This document shows positions 42,875-55,873 of a DNA stretch of 64,000 nucleotides, piece by piece. The notes under the pieces were generated by a model. That model had not been told where the DNA came from. It worked only from the letters and a program-made list of their open reading frames with translations, and made no database searches. The position numbers were made by a program, and so were the translations under genes. The stretch comes from Balamuthia mandrillaris (taxonomy: Eukaryota; Discosea; Longamoebia; Balamuthiidae), in contig JAVKOQ010000043.1 of NCBI GenBank assembly GCA_031835245.1, positions 124,001 to 188,000 on the forward strand. The letters run 5' to 3'. Each line of letters opens with the position of its first letter. Positions within the stretch are counted from its first letter, which is position 1.

Positions 42875-43928
42875 GCTCTTCTCTTCTCTTCGTCGTTCTC
42901 TTCTCTCTTCTCTCTTCTCTCTTCTCTCTTCTCTCTTCTCTCTTCTCTCTTCTCTCATCTCTCTTCTCTCTTCTCCAGTCTTCTTTCTCTATTGTTAAAC
43001 TATTTGCCCATTTATTTTATCAATCAAAACCAGGAGCACTATCTTTTGCTTTTTCGTGGTTGTTTTATTCGTTGACTATCACCATAGGATACTATCTTTA
43101 CTTCTTCGTTACTATCCTCTTGCAACATCCTGAATACCAAACCTTTCCTCTCTCTTCCTTTAACGAAATGTTTCCACGTTTTGTTCATCCATTACGGTTT
43201 GTATTTGTTAGAGCGAGAGAAAGAGAAAGCGACTAACAGCGAAAAGAAAACTTACGTAACAGGTGGACACAACGGGAATCGATTGTTTTGTGGGTACATT
43301 TTCTGTGGCAGTCCTTAGAGATGTACGTTCTTACTGAAGGACAAAAACATTTGATCAAGTATACTATGTCTCTCGTCAATCAGGGTCTCTTTTCTTTAGT
43401 TAACAATTTGGGTAAGCTTCCCCATGTCCTTTCTTCTTCTTACTTCTTTTTTGTTTCTTTCTTGGTCTTGTTTGTCTTCCTCGTCTTCTTCCTCTTTTCT
43501 TTTTCTTCTGACATAGCATCATATAAACACAACAGGATCGTTGGCGGCTCGTTTCATCTTCTTACCAGTAGAGCAAGTAAGTGCTGCATTGTTTAGTCAG
43601 CACAAAACATTAGGACTTCGCAAATCGAGCGAAGTTCTTACTCTCGTCCTAAAACTTATGTTGCTCATAGGTATGCTTTTGTATATTAGAGATGTTTAGT
43701 TGGTAAAACGAACTGACAACCTGGTTATTAGGACTTTTATTTATTTCTTTTGGCCCCAATTACTCCTTCACGCTGTTGGATCGCCTATATACGAAAAAAT
43801 ACAGTGTTTCTGAAGCCCCCTATATTCTTGGGTGGTACTGCATCTACGTTGCATTCATGGCTCTAAACGGTACTTTGTTCATTTCTTATACCATTTTCAA
43901 TAATTCTTAGTTTCTTATCTTTTTTGTT

Positions 43929-43972
<44 letters not shown>

Positions 43973-44154
43973 CGTTTGTAATTTATTCGCAGGAGTTTCG
44001 GAAGCGTTTATGCGGGCAGTGGCTTCGCCAAAGGATATGAAAGTGTATAATGGTTTCTTGATCCTTTTTGCAGCTGTTTATGTTGCTGTAGCGATTGTAT
44101 TCATTCAACAATGGCGAACTGTGGGTCTCATATTGGCCGAATGCTGCAGTACCT

Positions 44155-44199
<45 letters not shown>

Positions 44200-44577
44200 T
44201 GTTTCCCATTCGTCTTCTCTGTTTACATTCAACTTATATTGTTTTTTTTTTGAAAATAGACATGGCGATGAGAATCACTTTTTGTCTCCACTTCATGCAT
44301 CGTTTTTTCAACGATAATTACACCAACAAAAACCAGAAAGAAGATGCTTTATTCTCTCTGTCAGCTTGTCTGCCTTCCTCACTCGTCTTAGTCTCTTTCC
44401 TTTGGTCCTTCTTCATCACACGGTTCTCCAGCATTTACTTTTGTGGAGACATCTCTCAGTATTCGTTGTTCAGCGAACTTGGGCATATCACCATTGGCTC
44501 TCTTTGCTTGCTTTCTATCCTTTTCACCATGTTTGCCTCTTCTCTCTCTCTCTCTCTCATTCTATCTCTCTCGCTCT

Positions 44578-44628
<51 letters not shown>

Positions 44629-44816
44629 CTCTCTTGCTCTCATTCTATTTCCTTGCTTCTCTCCATACTTCCTTCAGAAGCATCTTTGCTGACATTTTTT
44701 TTTAAAAAAGAGCATTAACAGAACGGAAGTTTATGGCAAAGTGCAGAGAGCTATGGGCGCTTCGCCGTTCTCCTTCCAAAACGACCATCGTCACGCCCGA
44801 TGACAAATCAGAATAA
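41705..44816 (+). CDS. RFT1: RFT1-family ER membrane protein for N-glycosylation
   Basis: RFT1 is a multi-span ER protein needed for use of the dolichol-linked Man5GlcNAc2 precursor. The start at 41705 encodes MEPHRVLGSSVQGLVYLI. Later exons give RNVLTHALTFVLNTLLIRHL (about 41850-41910), LELLVTTVLFLSREAFRNTC (about 42004-42063), FIELLSEPLYILTLRHHIYG (about 42680-42740), ALSFAFSWLFYSLTITIGYY, TEGQKHLIKYTMSLVNQGLF, the hallmark SLVNNLG then SLAARFIFLPVEQ across an intron, SFTLLDRLYTKKYS, MALNGVSEAFM and MAMRITFCLHFMHRFF. These are in RFT1 order. The stop is TAA at 44814-44816 after TTIVTPDDKSE. There are about ten exons and many hydrophobic spans. Several introns are long and made almost wholly of CT- or TTC-type repeats. 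Confidence 0.92.
42095..42345 (+). repeat. Large (TTC/TTG/TTA)n tract in an RFT1 intron
   Basis: About 250 bp built from TTC units with regular TTG and TTA interruptions, such as TTCTTCTTGTTCTTC and TTGTTATTCTTC. The higher-order pattern suggests repeated slippage of composite units. It lies between the exons coding SREAFRNTC and LSWLCVPLGM, so it is intronic, pyrimidine-rich in sense. Confidence 0.88.
42832..42980 (+). repeat. (CT)n followed by (CTCTT)n in an RFT1 intron
   Basis: A pure CT run of about 40 bp (42833-42871) is followed by TTCTCTCTTCTCTC units with 7-bp spacing to about 42975. It sits after the exon ending FFPQLG and before the exon with PGALSFAFSW. Confidence 0.85.
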
Positions 44817-45068
44817 AGAGGCCCATTGGAACTATCCTCTTTTTCTCTCTCTGTTTTTTGTTTATGTTTATCATTGCGTTGTGTTTTTGTTTTTTGACTT
44901 TTTATTTCGATAGAAAGCTCACAGAAAGAATGCAGAATGACGAACGAAACTAATCTTATCAGGTTTGTTTATTTGTTTGTTTCTCCTTCCGTTCTTCTTT
45001 ATTTACCTCTCTTCTTTCTTTCTTTCTTTCAAGCCTCAAAACAAACAACAGAACAATATCATACGTAA

Positions 45069-46221
45069 ATGGAGCAACCCGAAGGACAAGCAGGGAGACT
45101 GGTGGTCGTCTCCGAGGCCACCGGCAAACAAGGCAAAAGCGTCGTCAAGGCGCTGCTGGAGGACAACAAGGTGCGATCCTCTCAGGGACAAAGTGCGCTG
45201 TGGAAGATAAGGGCGTTGACGCACCGCTCTTCAGACTCGCAGCACGTCCTGGAGGAGCTGAGAAAGTTGGGCGAGGAAGTGGAGCTCTTCTCGGCGGATC
45301 CTTCCAACGAAGAAGTCAAGTACGTTTTATTTTATTTTATATTTTATATTTTATATTTTTGTTAAATTATTATTATTGCATATATTATAACAGAAATGCT
45401 TTGGACAAAGCCTACGCGTTCTTCTCGATGACCAGCTCCTGGGAGCCCACCACTGCCGGCAAAGAACTCGCTGTCGGCAAGATGCACGTCGACGTCGCCT
45501 CTCAAACAGACGCGCTTAAACACCTTGTTCTTATCTCGGCGCCCAACGTGGAGAAGTTGAGCCATGGCAAATGGAAAGTGCCTTTTCTCACGGACAAAGC
45601 CTTGGTGGAGGAGTATGCCAGGAAGAAGTTTCAAGGAGGGTACACCACCTTCTTGGCTCCCGCTTTCTTCTACCAAAACTTCAGAAAGTTCTTTGCGCCG
45701 AGGAGGGAGCAGGACGGCACTTTAGTGTTTGAGCTGCCGCTTAGCAGAGAGACCTATCTTACTGGAGTTGATATCGAAGATATAGGTTTGAACTTTTTTC
45801 TTTTCTCCCTTGTTGTTGCCTCTGACAAACCAATAAACAAACAGGCAGAGCGGTGGTAACTGTGTTGAACAATCCATCAGAATGGAACGAGAAGCACGTC
45901 CCTCTCTTTGGGGAGAACGCTCACCCGCAGGACTACATCCAAACCTTTGAGGAGGTGACCGGCAAGAAGGCAAAGTACGTCCCCCTCACCCAAGAGAAGT
46001 TCCTCTCGGAGGCACACCACAAAGAAGAGGAAGACGAAGGGATGAGAAGGAAGAAACCTGTGGCAGACGAGCTGGCTCAGATGTTTGGCTATCTGGAGGA
46101 GTTTGGCTCGTTTGGGCCGTACTTTGCAGAGGGGGGCGCCCTTGCCAAGAAAGCCAACCCGGAGCTCAAGACCTGGCGACAATGGCTGGAGGCCAACGCT
46201 GCTCATCATGGTTTAGAATAA
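45069..46221 (+). CDS. NmrA-like NAD(P)-binding protein
   Basis: About 310 residues in three exons. The N-terminal Rossmann motif is VVVSEATGKQGKSVVKALLE (about residues 11-30), matching the GATGxQG loop of NmrA-like and HSCARG proteins that sense the NADP(H) ratio. The central part reads DKAYAFFSMTSSWEP (about 45405-45440), ALKHLVLISAPN and a TFLAPAFFYQNFRKFF stretch, as in the family. The third exon continues with RAVVTVLNNPSEWNEKHVPL and PQDYIQTFEEVTGKKAKYVP, ending in an acidic insert, LKTWRQWLEANAAHH and the TAA stop at 46219-46221. The start at 45069 follows an A-rich leader. A redox-sensing or regulatory role, rather than catalysis, is usual for NmrA relatives. Confidence 0.85.
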
Positions 46222-46547
46222 ACAAAAAGAGACCCAAGCTGAAAAGACGACGTTTCCTTAATATTAATATTCAACTCACAATCCTCTACAGAAACCATAT
46301 GAAAGGACTAAAGTAGAGAAAGAATGCAACTCTCTTGCGTGCTTTTGTGATGGTGAAGGGGCTTGCAACCTTGCACAGCCATGATCCCGGAGGTGCTGCG
46401 TTGGTTGAGGGAGAACGGTATGCCCCTTTAGCGGTGTCCGCAAAAAACCATTTTTGAATTTTAGTTGGTCGATCACAAATGGATGATAGATCCGTGACGA
46501 CATGTGACATTCAAACAAAAAAAAAAGAAGAAAGAAAAAAAAAAAAG
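46222..46547. other. Intergenic region with a possible ankyrin-repeat remnant
   Basis: A 326-bp gap before the SPRY-ankyrin gene. At 46381-46431 a 16-codon frame encodes MIPEVLRWLRENGMPL-stop. The core EVLRWLRENG is close to the EVLRWARENGCPWD repeats of the F-box gene at 26 kb, which suggests a decayed piece of such a gene. The rest is A- and T-rich, and the last 60 bp are A-rich leader. Confidence 0.35.
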
Positions 46548-48521
46548 ATGAAGTCGTCGGCAGCGGCGACGAGAAGAAGAAGAGCAGGTCCAACGAGGGA
46601 CCTCCACGTAGCGGCCTACGAGGGAGATGCTGATAGGATCAGCTTTCTTCTCACTCAACTTTCACTCTCTTCTTCTTCTTCCTGTTCCCCTGAAACGAAA
46701 CAAGAAGGGGTGGCTGCAAAAGATGATGAAAAAGCAAAAGAAAAAGAAGCGTCCCTCCATCCCCTCTCAAACCAAGAAGAAGCAGAAGAAGAAGAAGAGG
46801 CAACCCAACAGCAACAACAACGTAGCCAGTTCTTGAACCAACGGGATGAACGCGGGTTGAGCGCTCTGCACTACGCCGCTGTCACCAGCAACAGCCTCCT
46901 TCCCACCGTTCAAACCCTCATCTCCGAAGGCGCTGCCATCGATCTTCCTCTCCAGGAAGAAGACGCAGCGGAAGGGTTGGAGGATGCCGAGGAAGCTCCT
47001 CATCGCGGAAAGAGGACGAGACAACCAAACGGGCAAAGAGCGTTTCGTCGGGTGGTCATGTCCTCGCAGGACAAAACGCCAGAGATCAAGCTCTCCAAGG
47101 ACGGGCTTTATGTCTTCAACGCTGCGAAGCTCTCCCGCGTGTTGGGCACCATGGGGAGCGTTCGCAGCAACGTCCAAGTCACCTCCTCAACCTCTCTCGG
47201 AGAAGAAGACGAAGAAAACGAGAGAAGCAGAGGAGAGAGAGGAGAAGGAAGCAGAAGCAGAAGGAGAGGAGGAGGCATGTGGTACTATGAGGTGACGTTG
47301 CTGACGGACGGGCTGTTTCAGGTGGGGTGGGCCACCAGGAGGTGCAAGTTCACGCGCAACGAGGGCGTGGGCGATGATGAGTTCTCCTATGCCTATGATG
47401 GCTATCGCGTGCTGAAGTGGCATGGCAAGTCTTTTATTCCCTATGGCAAGCGATGGAGTGCTGGTTCGTTCTTCTTCTTGTTCTTCTTCTTCTTCTCCCT
47501 ACTTTGTTGTCTGGTTGTTCTCGCTGTTTCTTTTCTATTCTTGCTTTCTGCTGTTTGGTTTGTTGGTTCGTTAGTTTGGTTGTTGTGTGGTGTTAAACGT
47601 ACATTTCCTTCTCGTTGTATGTAAAAGGTGATGTGGTGGGATGCGGTCTCAACTTGGCCTCAAACCCCTCTCAAATCATGTACTGGCTGAACGGCGAGTT
47701 CCTGGGGGTTGCCTTCCAGGACATCAAAGTGAGGGATGGCTTGTACGTTGGCATCTCGATGGAGGCTCAGGAGCGGTGCATCTTCAACTTTGGTTCCTCG
47801 CCATGGAGATATCCACCGCCTGCTCCTTCCACGTTTCATAACATGCGACCTTCTTCTTATTTACCTTCTTTAAACTTGGACTCGAATGGTGAAGCGAAAA
47901 CAACAATGACGAACAAGATGGAAGATGAGAACGAGCAGACAAAAGAAGAGAGAATGAAGGAAGAGGATGAGTTTTCTGCTTTGCAAAATAATTCGGTGTT
48001 TGGGAAGGATTGTTGTTTTCGGTACGTGCAACTGGAAGGATGTACTCCTCTTCATCTTGCTGCATTTCTTCATCGAACGGCACTTATTGATTTTATGCTA
48101 GGTACTTCATTCTTTTTCTTCTTTCGCGCGCTCGCTGTCGCTATTTCTCTCTCTCTCTCTCTCGCTCTGTTTATTGATTACATATTTTCAGAGCCCTCGT
48201 CGCCGAAGATCACTTCAGAAGAAGAAGAGGAAGAAGAAGAAGAAGAACAATGCAAAGGTGATAAACGGGCAAAGCTCTCATTACCTACAGCTAACGTCAA
48301 TGCAAGAGATGCCAATCTACGTACCCCGCTTCACATGGTTGCCCTTGGTGTGTTCTCGAATGATACTGGAGATGATGGGATAGAGTGCATGCGGAGTTTG
48401 CTTGCCTCTGGTGCGCTTCTGCAAGCCAAAGATATTTATGGCCAGACTGCATTGCACATTTGTTGTGCTCGGGGCATCCTCCCCGCTGTTCAGTTTTTGC
48501 TTGAGGTTTGTTTCTCCCTCT

Positions 48522-48597
<76 letters not shown>

Positions 48598-51140
48598 CCT
48601 CTCTCCCCCTCTCTCCTGTCAATCTTTATTTAAGTTGCAATTTAAAATAGCGAGGAGCTTCGTTGGTGAATCAAGATTGTATGTCTTGGAGTGTTTTTCC
48701 TCATAGTAATCCACTTCATCTGGCTGCCTTGAACGGTCATTGTGAGGTTGTGCACTTGTTGCTACACGAAGCTGCAAAAACAGGTATTATCTGCCATCAT
48801 ATTTTGCTCTTTTGGTTTCGTTGGGTTATGCTCACGTTATTAAAGAGAAACAAAAAGCAACAGCAGAGGAAAGCAGTGATGGTGAAGATGATGGAGGCAG
48901 CCAACAAGAAAAAGAGAGCGAGCATAAAATGCAAATAGAAAAAGACAAAGAAATAGACAAAAAGATGCGAAGAAGAGCGATTTATCTTCGAATGAGTGAC
49001 ACTGATAATGTCCCTCTCACATCAACGAACGAAGAAGGAAACGAGGTAGAGAAGAAACGAGGTGAAGGAGGCGGAGAAAGCTCTGCTTCAGAGTCTGGAA
49101 GCATAAACGGAGTACTGGACTATCTCAATACAAGAGATGCGGAACTAAACACACCATTGCATTTAGCGTGCATGTTTGGCCATGCAGCTTGTGTCAGGGT
49201 TATGTTGGAGGCTGCTAAGGAAGTTCTCTCCACCTCTGATACTGAAAGTCGGCAACAAAAGAAAGAAAAAGGTACTCTTTTTTTCTTATGGCACTTCGTA
49301 CCTCTTTCTCTTCCCTTCCTCACTCCTCTTCTTTCATTCTTCACACCAAAAAAAGTTGGCAAATTCATAAACGCCCTAATGGGAGACATGGATCTTGAAA
49401 AACTCCCTGCACAACTTTTTGGAAACAATAACAAAGGCAGTAGCTCCACACTCTACACCCTCTCCGAGATCGTCAACGCTGAGAATCTCTTTGAAGACAC
49501 TGCACTCCACTTTGCGGCATGTTACGGCCACGCAGAAATCGTTAAACTCTTATTGGAGGCAGGAGCTAATATTCACTCTAAGAAATCGGATGTTGGCACT
49601 CTCCCTCTACATCTCGCTACTTCCAAAGGCGACCTTCCTACTGTCTCTCTTCTTCTATCGTCAGCATCAACACCAGAAGTTGGTAACGATGGATCATCCA
49701 ACGATTACATTAACTGTCCTGACAAAGATGGAGAGACGCCTTTTCTCAAAGCAGCTGCTTCGAATCATCCTCATATCCTATCTTTCTTGATGGAGAACGT
49801 CAACGACTTAGATATCAACCAAGAGAGTACTCGAGATAGAGAGACGGCCCTGCACAAAGCGGCTTGGTTAGGTTGTGTGGATGCCTTGCGATTCCTGCTG
49901 GCTCAAGAGGGAGTACAAGTCAACACCTTCTCCAAGTTTATGCACATTTCCCCTCTGCACAAAGCCGTCAAGAACAATCAGTACGAGGGCGTGCGTCTGT
50001 TGTTGGAACATGGAGCGGATGCCAATTGTAAGAGCAGACATGACGTTGTTGCGCTATACTCAGCTTGCAGCTTGGTGGAGCCGGATGTAGCGATGGCATT
50101 GTTAGCGGGAGGTGCTCGTAATCGAGCGTGCGAGTTATGGACCCCGTTTTATAAGGCTCTATATGAAGGCAACCATCATCAGGGAGACGCCAAGTTATTG
50201 CGAGCCATCATTGAAAGCGAGTTGGGACATATTGAGAAAGAGAGAGAATATCGAATGAAAGGAGGAACGGGGCACAAAAAGAAAGAGGAAGAGGAGGAAC
50301 ACATTTCCTCCAACGATAGGAACTTTACACCATTGCATCTGGCAGCACTGGTACGTGATTTTTCTCGTTGTGTTTGCCTCTCGCATTTCTAACAACTCTT
50401 TTAAGATAGGGGACGTTACTATGTTGGAGGCTGCCATCGAAAATGCAATTCTAGAACAAGAACAAGAAGAAGAGAAGAAAAATGAGTCAAACTCGATCAA
50501 ACAAACCGCGATTGGCTCGACTTCCAATAGATCGATGAAACAACAACGCCATCAACCTTCCTCTTCAGATGAGCTCCTTCGTTCACTTCTTATTGGTGAA
50601 GATGAACCCAAACAATCACCGCCCAATGACGAACAAGAAGATGAAGACGAGGAAGAATTGATACTTGGGGAAACGTCCGTTGTGAACGTTCGTAGCCAAG
50701 AGAAACTCACCCCATTGCATCTCGCCTGCCTCAAAGGCAACCTTCAATGCGTTCGCTTGCTGTTGCAAAACGGAGCATCTACGATGATCTCCGATGTGGC
50801 CCAAAGAAAACCCATCCATTGGGCCGCCGTTGGTGGACACACTGATTGCATCCTGGAAATGATTCAACATTTGCAACAACTACAACAACAAGAATATGAA
50901 GAAGAAGAAGAGATGATAGCTACAAGTGGTGGAAGGCAGAGAGAGACAGCAGATATAGCAAAGTTTGTGAATTTGAAGGACAAAAGACATTTTAATCCGG
51001 TTGGGTTGGCTGCCGCTGGTGGACATGTGGAGTGCGTCAAGATGTTGACGTCCTATGGAGCTACTTTAGGGAAATGCTCTTTATTGAGTGCTGCTAAAAA
51101 CCTTGAAAAAAAGGTTCTTGCTCATTCTCCCTCCCTCCCT

Positions 51141-51192
<52 letters not shown>

Positions 51193-52852
51193 TTATGTCC
51201 TTGCTTACCACTTATGTGATGCAGGAATGTGTGGAATGCATCCGACATTTAGTCTCGCAACCAAAAGTAGGGTTGCGAATTAGTGTTGGAGCCACAAAGA
51301 TTCTTCAGAACCCTCTAAGTGATGCAGTTTATGCAAACAACGAGGAAGTTATTCAACTTCTTTTGAACAATGGCGCAACCGTGGACCAAGAATTGTTTGC
51401 TGCTGGCTGTTACGCAAACTTTGAGGTTTGATATTTATCGCACCAAATTTCTTTGTTTCATTCTTTCGTTTCTGTTTCTTGCTTCTTTCTCTCATTTTCA
51501 ACTAATACTGCAACATTGCATTGTTGTTTTAGTGTTTTCAATTATTATTTTCCAAAGTGGATCGCTCTCAGCTTGACACAGTAAACCACAAGTTTCCTCT
51601 GCTGCGCGCTGTGGAAGGCGGAAACCTAGACATCGTGCGCGCCCTCATCGGAGCCGGTTGTGATACCAACCTTACTACCAACTCTGCTCTCGTCCACGTG
51701 GAAATGCAGTCGGCCATTCACGAAGCCGCCTTTCACGGGCGTCTCGATATCCTTCACTTCCTGTTGACCAACGAACGATGCCCTGGCGATCCCAACTTAA
51801 CCGACTCACGTGGAAGAACGCCCCTTCATGCTGCTGCCATCGGAGGACATGTTGACTGTGCCAAGCTTCTCATCGAACGAGGCAGCAAGTTGATGGCGAG
51901 CGATGCTCGCAAGATGGTACCCTTGCACGAGGCAGCAAGGCATGGTTGCACGGAGCTGGTCAGGTACTTCTTGAGTTTGATTCCTGGTGTGGATCGGTGC
52001 ACCTATGAAAAGGATAAGATGAAGTACTTGATGACGATGAAGCGACGTTCCCGCTTTATTGACGTACGGAATATTAATAAGGCTACGCCTTTGTTGGAAG
52101 CTACTCTCGGTTTGTATTTCACCTTTTTCTCCTTCTTCCTTGTTGCTTTTCTTATAACACTCCATTACCTTTTCACACATAGGCGGATTTGGCAATTGTG
52201 CTCTCTTCTTGATGCGCAACAACGCCAACTTTCTGCTGAAAGATAAGGAAGAGGTGAGCGTAATGCACAACTGCGCAGCACGTGGTCTCTACAAATGCCT
52301 GCAATATCTACTTGCCAACGGCGCACCGGTCAATGAGACCGATGCCAAAGGCAACACACCTTTACATTTTGCCACGATGCACGATCACGTCGACTGTGCA
52401 GAGCTGCTTATAATGAATGGAGCTATAGTTGAGGAGGATGAACAACTTCAGACAACTTTATCTCCGTTGCATTTTGCTCTTAGGTCAGGAAATCATAAGC
52501 TGTTCTCCTTGTTGGTAGATAGAGGAATGACTGTTACTTGCAAGGATCTCGGTGGTCTTACACCTCTTCATGAAGGTTCTTTTTATTTCTTCTTTACTTT
52601 TTCTCGCTTTTTTTAACAGCTATTAACATATCCACATATAAAGCTGCAAGTGGAGCTCATTTGGAGTTGGTGAAGAAGTTAGTATCGATGGGAGTAACAT
52701 TAGATGTTCTCGACATGCGACAACGTACCATTCTGCACTGGGCATGTGCTGATGGCAAAACCGATCGAAGCACTGCTATGCAGCGGACCATCGGCCGCAT
52801 TCTTGATCATCTTCCTCCTTCTCCAGGTCTCACTTCCTTCTCTTTTTCCCAT

Positions 52853-52889
<37 letters not shown>

Positions 52890-53434
52890 TCTTTGCCCAT
52901 CTTTTTGTACGTATAAAATAGGTTTGGAAAGAGGCAGCAAAGTGGTGCATCGGTTACCTTTGGTGGATCGTCAAGGCAAATTCTTCTTCCGGATAGATGA
53001 CTTTGCTCTATTTGTGAAACACGAAGAGGTCTTTCAGCTCGTTTCTGATCCGCAGGAATATGGAGGCTACGCATGGTACTTTCTCATCTTGTCCCTTATG
53101 CAAGTACTTAATTTGTACGTATCCTATTAATAGGTCTTTGAAAGTTCGAAAGTGGCAAGAAACCCATCAAGGCGATGTTTATCTGTCGCTCTTCTTTGAA
53201 TGTACAAAACTTCAGGTTGGTGTTCTTTGCAAATTTTACTTTCCTCTTCTTCTTTTAGTTCTTCTTCTTCTTCTCCTCCTCCTCCTCTTCCTCCTCCTTC
53301 TTCTCACATTGTCATTTTGTTTGGAATAAAAGCATCGAGAGGAAGGAAGGAGCGATGTGAAGAACTGGGCAGTGTTTGTGGATTACTCCATTTGTATCGT
53401 CAACCGTGATCTTCCCAAATCGGTTATCATGGGT

Positions 53435-53479
<45 letters not shown>

Positions 53480-55784
53480 TCTCTCTTTCTCTCTCTCTAT
53501 TCTTCTTTATCCTTATTTATAAATAATAACAGAGTCTGGAAATCGGTTTGAGCGTGATGGTAATGGATGGGGTTGGAGAAAGTTTCACAAGTTAAAAGAT
53601 CTTGTCAAAAACGATTCAGGTTTGCTCTTTCGTTCTTTCTCCTTTTTCTCTATCCTTGACCCATCTAACAACACTTAAAAAAATGAAAAGGCTTTTTAAC
53701 GGAAGAAGGCTCTCTACAATTTTACGTAAAGTTTGAGCTCTTTGACAAACACGAAATAGATCAACACTACGACTTCATTCGGCGTAAAGCTCGCCCTCCA
53801 AAGAAACATGATCAATATAAAGAAAAGTTTGTTCTCCTTTCTCGCTCTCTTTCTCATATTCACTCTTCACTCTTCTTACGTTTTTATGTTATTACACAAA
53901 TGAAAAAGAAAACGAGAGTTTCTTAAATATTTAATAGCAAACAACCTAGACGTTAACGCTAGAAGTCTCGACGGATGGACTCCCCTCCACCTCCAAATGC
54001 AACGCCCTGACCTGCTCTGCTCCTCTCTTCTCCTTGATGCTGGTGCCGATGTGAATGCAGCCGACAAGGACGGCTGCACCGCTCTTCACTGGTTGTTGAA
54101 AGGCAAAGACGTAACAGCGATGGCAGCATCGTCGACCTCGTTGGCTCCCAGGAAGAAACGAGTTGATGCCTGCATCGAACTGCTTCGTCACTTAGTGGAG
54201 GAGAGAGGGGCTGACGTAAACGCGAGGGATAACGAGGGCAACACGCCGTTGCATCTGGCCGTTGTGTCAGATGACGTGTTTGTGCCGGCGTTGGTCCGCT
54301 TGGGAGCTTGCGTGGATGCTATAACGAACAAAGTAGAAATAATTATAAGCGGAGAGGAAGAAGAAGAAGAAGAAAAAGAAGCAGAGGAGGAAGGAGGAGA
54401 GAAGGAAGAGAATAAGAGACAAAGAAAAGTGGTGGATGTACAGATTTGTGGAGGATATACCGCGCTTCATTTAGCGGCAAAGCCGAGGAGCATGTCGAGA
54501 CGTTCCTCGTTGAAGACTTTGTTGGATCAAGGAGCAGATCCAACCATACTTGATGCTAGTGGAAGATCAGCTTTGCATCATCTTCTTGATAATTGCGGTA
54601 AGTGTTCCTGTTTTTCGCCTTTCTGTTTTTTCTAACTTTTGCCTTTAAAATCAACAGAGGTAAAAGCAGAAAGAGAAGAAGTTATGCTTGCAGGAGAAGT
54701 TCACGACATCGCTCTCATCCACACTGACAGTGAAGAAGAAAACGAAGCAAACGAACGACACGACCAAGAAAGAGAAGAGGAAGGAGACGTGGTGCGATTC
54801 GTGGTGCAAGGAAGGATGGTACGAGCTCACAAGTCCATTCTCTCCTCTCGCTCTGAGTACTTTAGAGCCATGTTCGACAACAGCTGGCGTGAGTCAGACC
54901 AAAAGAATGTCGTGCTGAGCATGGAGTGGCTCGAGTTCGATGTCTTTCTTTGTTTACTTCGGTTCCTCTACAGCAAACATCTTCATATTCCTTCTTCATC
55001 TTCAGCTTCTACTTCTACATCTGTTTTGGGCTTTGCGATGAAGTTGTTGGTAGCGAGCGACCAGTTCTTATTGTACGAGAGCTTGGCTGTGGCAGTGAGC
55101 AATTATCTGGTAGACAAAGTTTTGAACTGGGAGAACGTTCGATTCGTGTATGATGTTGGAGATGCGTTCCAACTTCCCGAGTTGAAGAAGCATTGCGTTC
55201 TCTTCATTTTAGAGAATCTTGGGAAGAAGGAGAGAGAAGAGGTGGCAGCTCGCAGGAGAAAGCTTTTGGAGGAAAGGAGTGAAGAGGAAGAAGAAAACGA
55301 AGTACAACCGTTAGCAACAAACAGAGATGAAGAAGTGGAAGGAGAAGTAGGGAACGAAGAAGAGGAGGAGACAGAAGAAGAAAGGATGGCGGGAAAGAAG
55401 AGGAAGAGGGAAGAAAACGAGAAGCAAGAAAAAGAGAAACGGATAACAAAAACAACGCCAATAACCGAACAATCGAGCGAAGAAAAAGGAAAAGAAACAG
55501 AAATGAAAGGCACAAAGGTGGAAGAAGAAGAAGAACAAGATGAAGAAGAAAAGGAAGAAGAGAACGAAAAGGAAGCACTAAAGTCGAACCTGATTCACGT
55601 CATGAAACGGATGATAGTGGAAGTGGCCACTGGAAAGATAGAGTTTAGAGATAAGTACACAAACGTCATTGAGTGGAAGCAACTCGCAACGAATCTAAAG
55701 GAAAACGAAGAAGAGGAGGAAGAGGAAGAGGACGAAGGAGAAGAAGGAACAGAAAGAGGAACTCATCCACCAACTAACACATAA
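46548..55784 (+). CDS. Giant SPRY-ankyrin-MATH-ankyrin-BTB protein
   Basis: About 9.2 kb with many exons. From the ATG at 46548 (an in-frame upstream ATG at 46479 is possible) a first ankyrin pair frames acidic linkers. A SPRY domain follows (about 47080-47820): MWYYEVTLLTDGLFQVGWAT, VGCGLNLASNPSQIMYWLNG, FLGVAFQDIKVRDGLYVGIS. Roughly twenty ankyrin repeats run from 48010 to 52800 (TPLHLACLKGNLQCVRLLLQ, TPLHAAAIGGHVDCAKLLIE). A MATH domain comes next (about 52930-53830): FRIDDFALFVK, GGYAW joined to SLKVRKW, GDVYLSLFFEC, NWAVFVDYSICIVN, GWGWRKFHKLKDL, SLQFYVKFEL. More ankyrin repeats (53940-54590) are followed by a BTB domain at 54790-55230 (DVVRFVVQGRMVRAHKSILS, SEYFRAMFDNSWRES) and an acidic tail to TAA at 55782-55784. 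MATH-BTB proteins are usually cullin-3 substrate adaptors, so this is a likely role. No break in frame was found. Confidence 0.87.
48520..48597 (+). repeat. Long pure (CT)n in an intron of the SPRY-ankyrin-BTB gene
   Basis: About 72 bp of near-perfect CT, the longest clean dinucleotide run in the window, lying between the exon ending AVQFLLE and the exon ending near 48780. Other runs in this gene lie at about 51142-51187, 52852-52890 and 53440-53495. Confidence 0.88.
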
Positions 55785-55823
55785 AAATAAAGAAAACGAA
55801 GAAAGAAAAAAAGAGAGAAGAAG

Positions 55824-55827
<4 letters not shown>

Positions 55828-55865
<38 letters not shown>
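55828..55865. repeat. (GA)n between convergent genes
   Basis: About 38 bp of GA units between the stop of the BTB gene (+) and the stop of LSM7 (-). It is outside both coding regions, presumably in 3' untranslated sequence, and is CT in the sense strand of LSM7. Confidence 0.85.
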
Positions 55866-55870
<5 letters not shown>

Positions 55871-55873
55871 AGT

